Shown here piece by piece: positions 5,829-5,833 of a stretch of DNA of 5,833 bases. Origin of the DNA: CAYSSG01 sp964433635 (lineage in GTDB: Bacteria; Atribacterota; Phoenicimicrobiia; Phoenicimicrobiales; Stramentimicrobiaceae); the NCBI GenBank assembly GCA_964433635.1, contig CAYSSG010000081.1, positions 1 to 5,833 of the forward strand, in the 5' to 3' direction. The position numbers and the translations under genes are program-made. Under the pieces are notes generated by a model. That model saw only the letters and a program-made list of their open reading frames with translations. It searched no databases and was not told where the DNA came from. The stretch's first letter is position 1; every line of letters begins with the position of its first letter.

Positions 5829-5833
5829 GGAGG
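5827..5833 (+). promoter_or_regulatory. Strong ribosome binding site at the window edge
   Basis: The window ends in AAGGAGG, a near-perfect Shine-Dalgarno. With normal spacing a start codon would fall about 5-10 bases beyond the last base, so a + strand gene very probably begins just outside. A xylose catabolic gene would make sense but cannot be seen. Confidence 0.6.

Noticed and set aside
1..5833. CRISPR array, tRNA or rRNA gene, insertion sequence, toxin-antitoxin or defence genes
   Set aside because: No regularly spaced repeats, tRNA-like cloverleaf, transposase motif or defence-type domain was found by reading; the four large genes form one ordinary sugar-transport locus.

Overview
The window holds a D-xylose ABC importer operon followed by its likely regulator, all on the + strand: xylF (periplasmic binding protein), xylG (double ATPase), xylH (permease) and a ROK-family XylR-like repressor. 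The rest is A+T-rich regulatory or non-coding DNA. XylF carries every xylose-contacting residue I recall from E. coli XylF at one constant numbering offset, so xylose is a well-supported substrate rather than a generic sugar.

The organism appears to be a low-to-moderate G+C bacterium. XylF has a plain signal-peptidase-I type signal and no lipobox cysteine. In monoderm bacteria such binding proteins are normally lipoproteins, so this points weakly to a cell with a periplasm, a spirochaete being one candidate. The regulator, by contrast, resembles the XylR/ROK repressors of Firmicutes and similar phyla. I cannot name a genus.

Layout: 1-235 is the xylF leader, with a sigma70-like promoter (TTGACT-N17-TACTAT), a perfect 13-bp palindrome just downstream that could be the operator, a purine-rich hairpin, a possible 21-codon leader ORF and an A/T inverted repeat beside the ribosome binding site. 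xylF is 236-1294. At 1302-1345 a 17-bp perfect hairpin with a U-rich tail should partly terminate transcription, giving more binding protein than membrane complex. xylG (1397-2935) starts at TTG behind a distant, hairpin-prone Shine-Dalgarno. xylH (2932-4134) overlaps it by ATGA. The ROK gene (4186-5364) follows after a 51-bp gap that contains a perfect TTGACA. The last 469 bases (5365-5833) hold no convincing gene. They contain a tiny ORF with a good ribosome binding site whose frame continues past one TGA, a possible promoter, and a perfect 8+8 bp A/T inverted repeat touching an AAGGAGG at the very edge, so another gene very probably starts just outside the window.

How it works together: XylF captures xylose outside the inner membrane, XylH carries it across, XylG powers the step, and the ROK protein probably senses xylose and represses transcription. 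The isomerase and kinase that would use the sugar are not in the window; the gene starting beyond the right edge may be one of them, but that is a guess. I found no sign of a previously undescribed system. The unusual points concern expression control around xylG and the flanking regulatory DNA.
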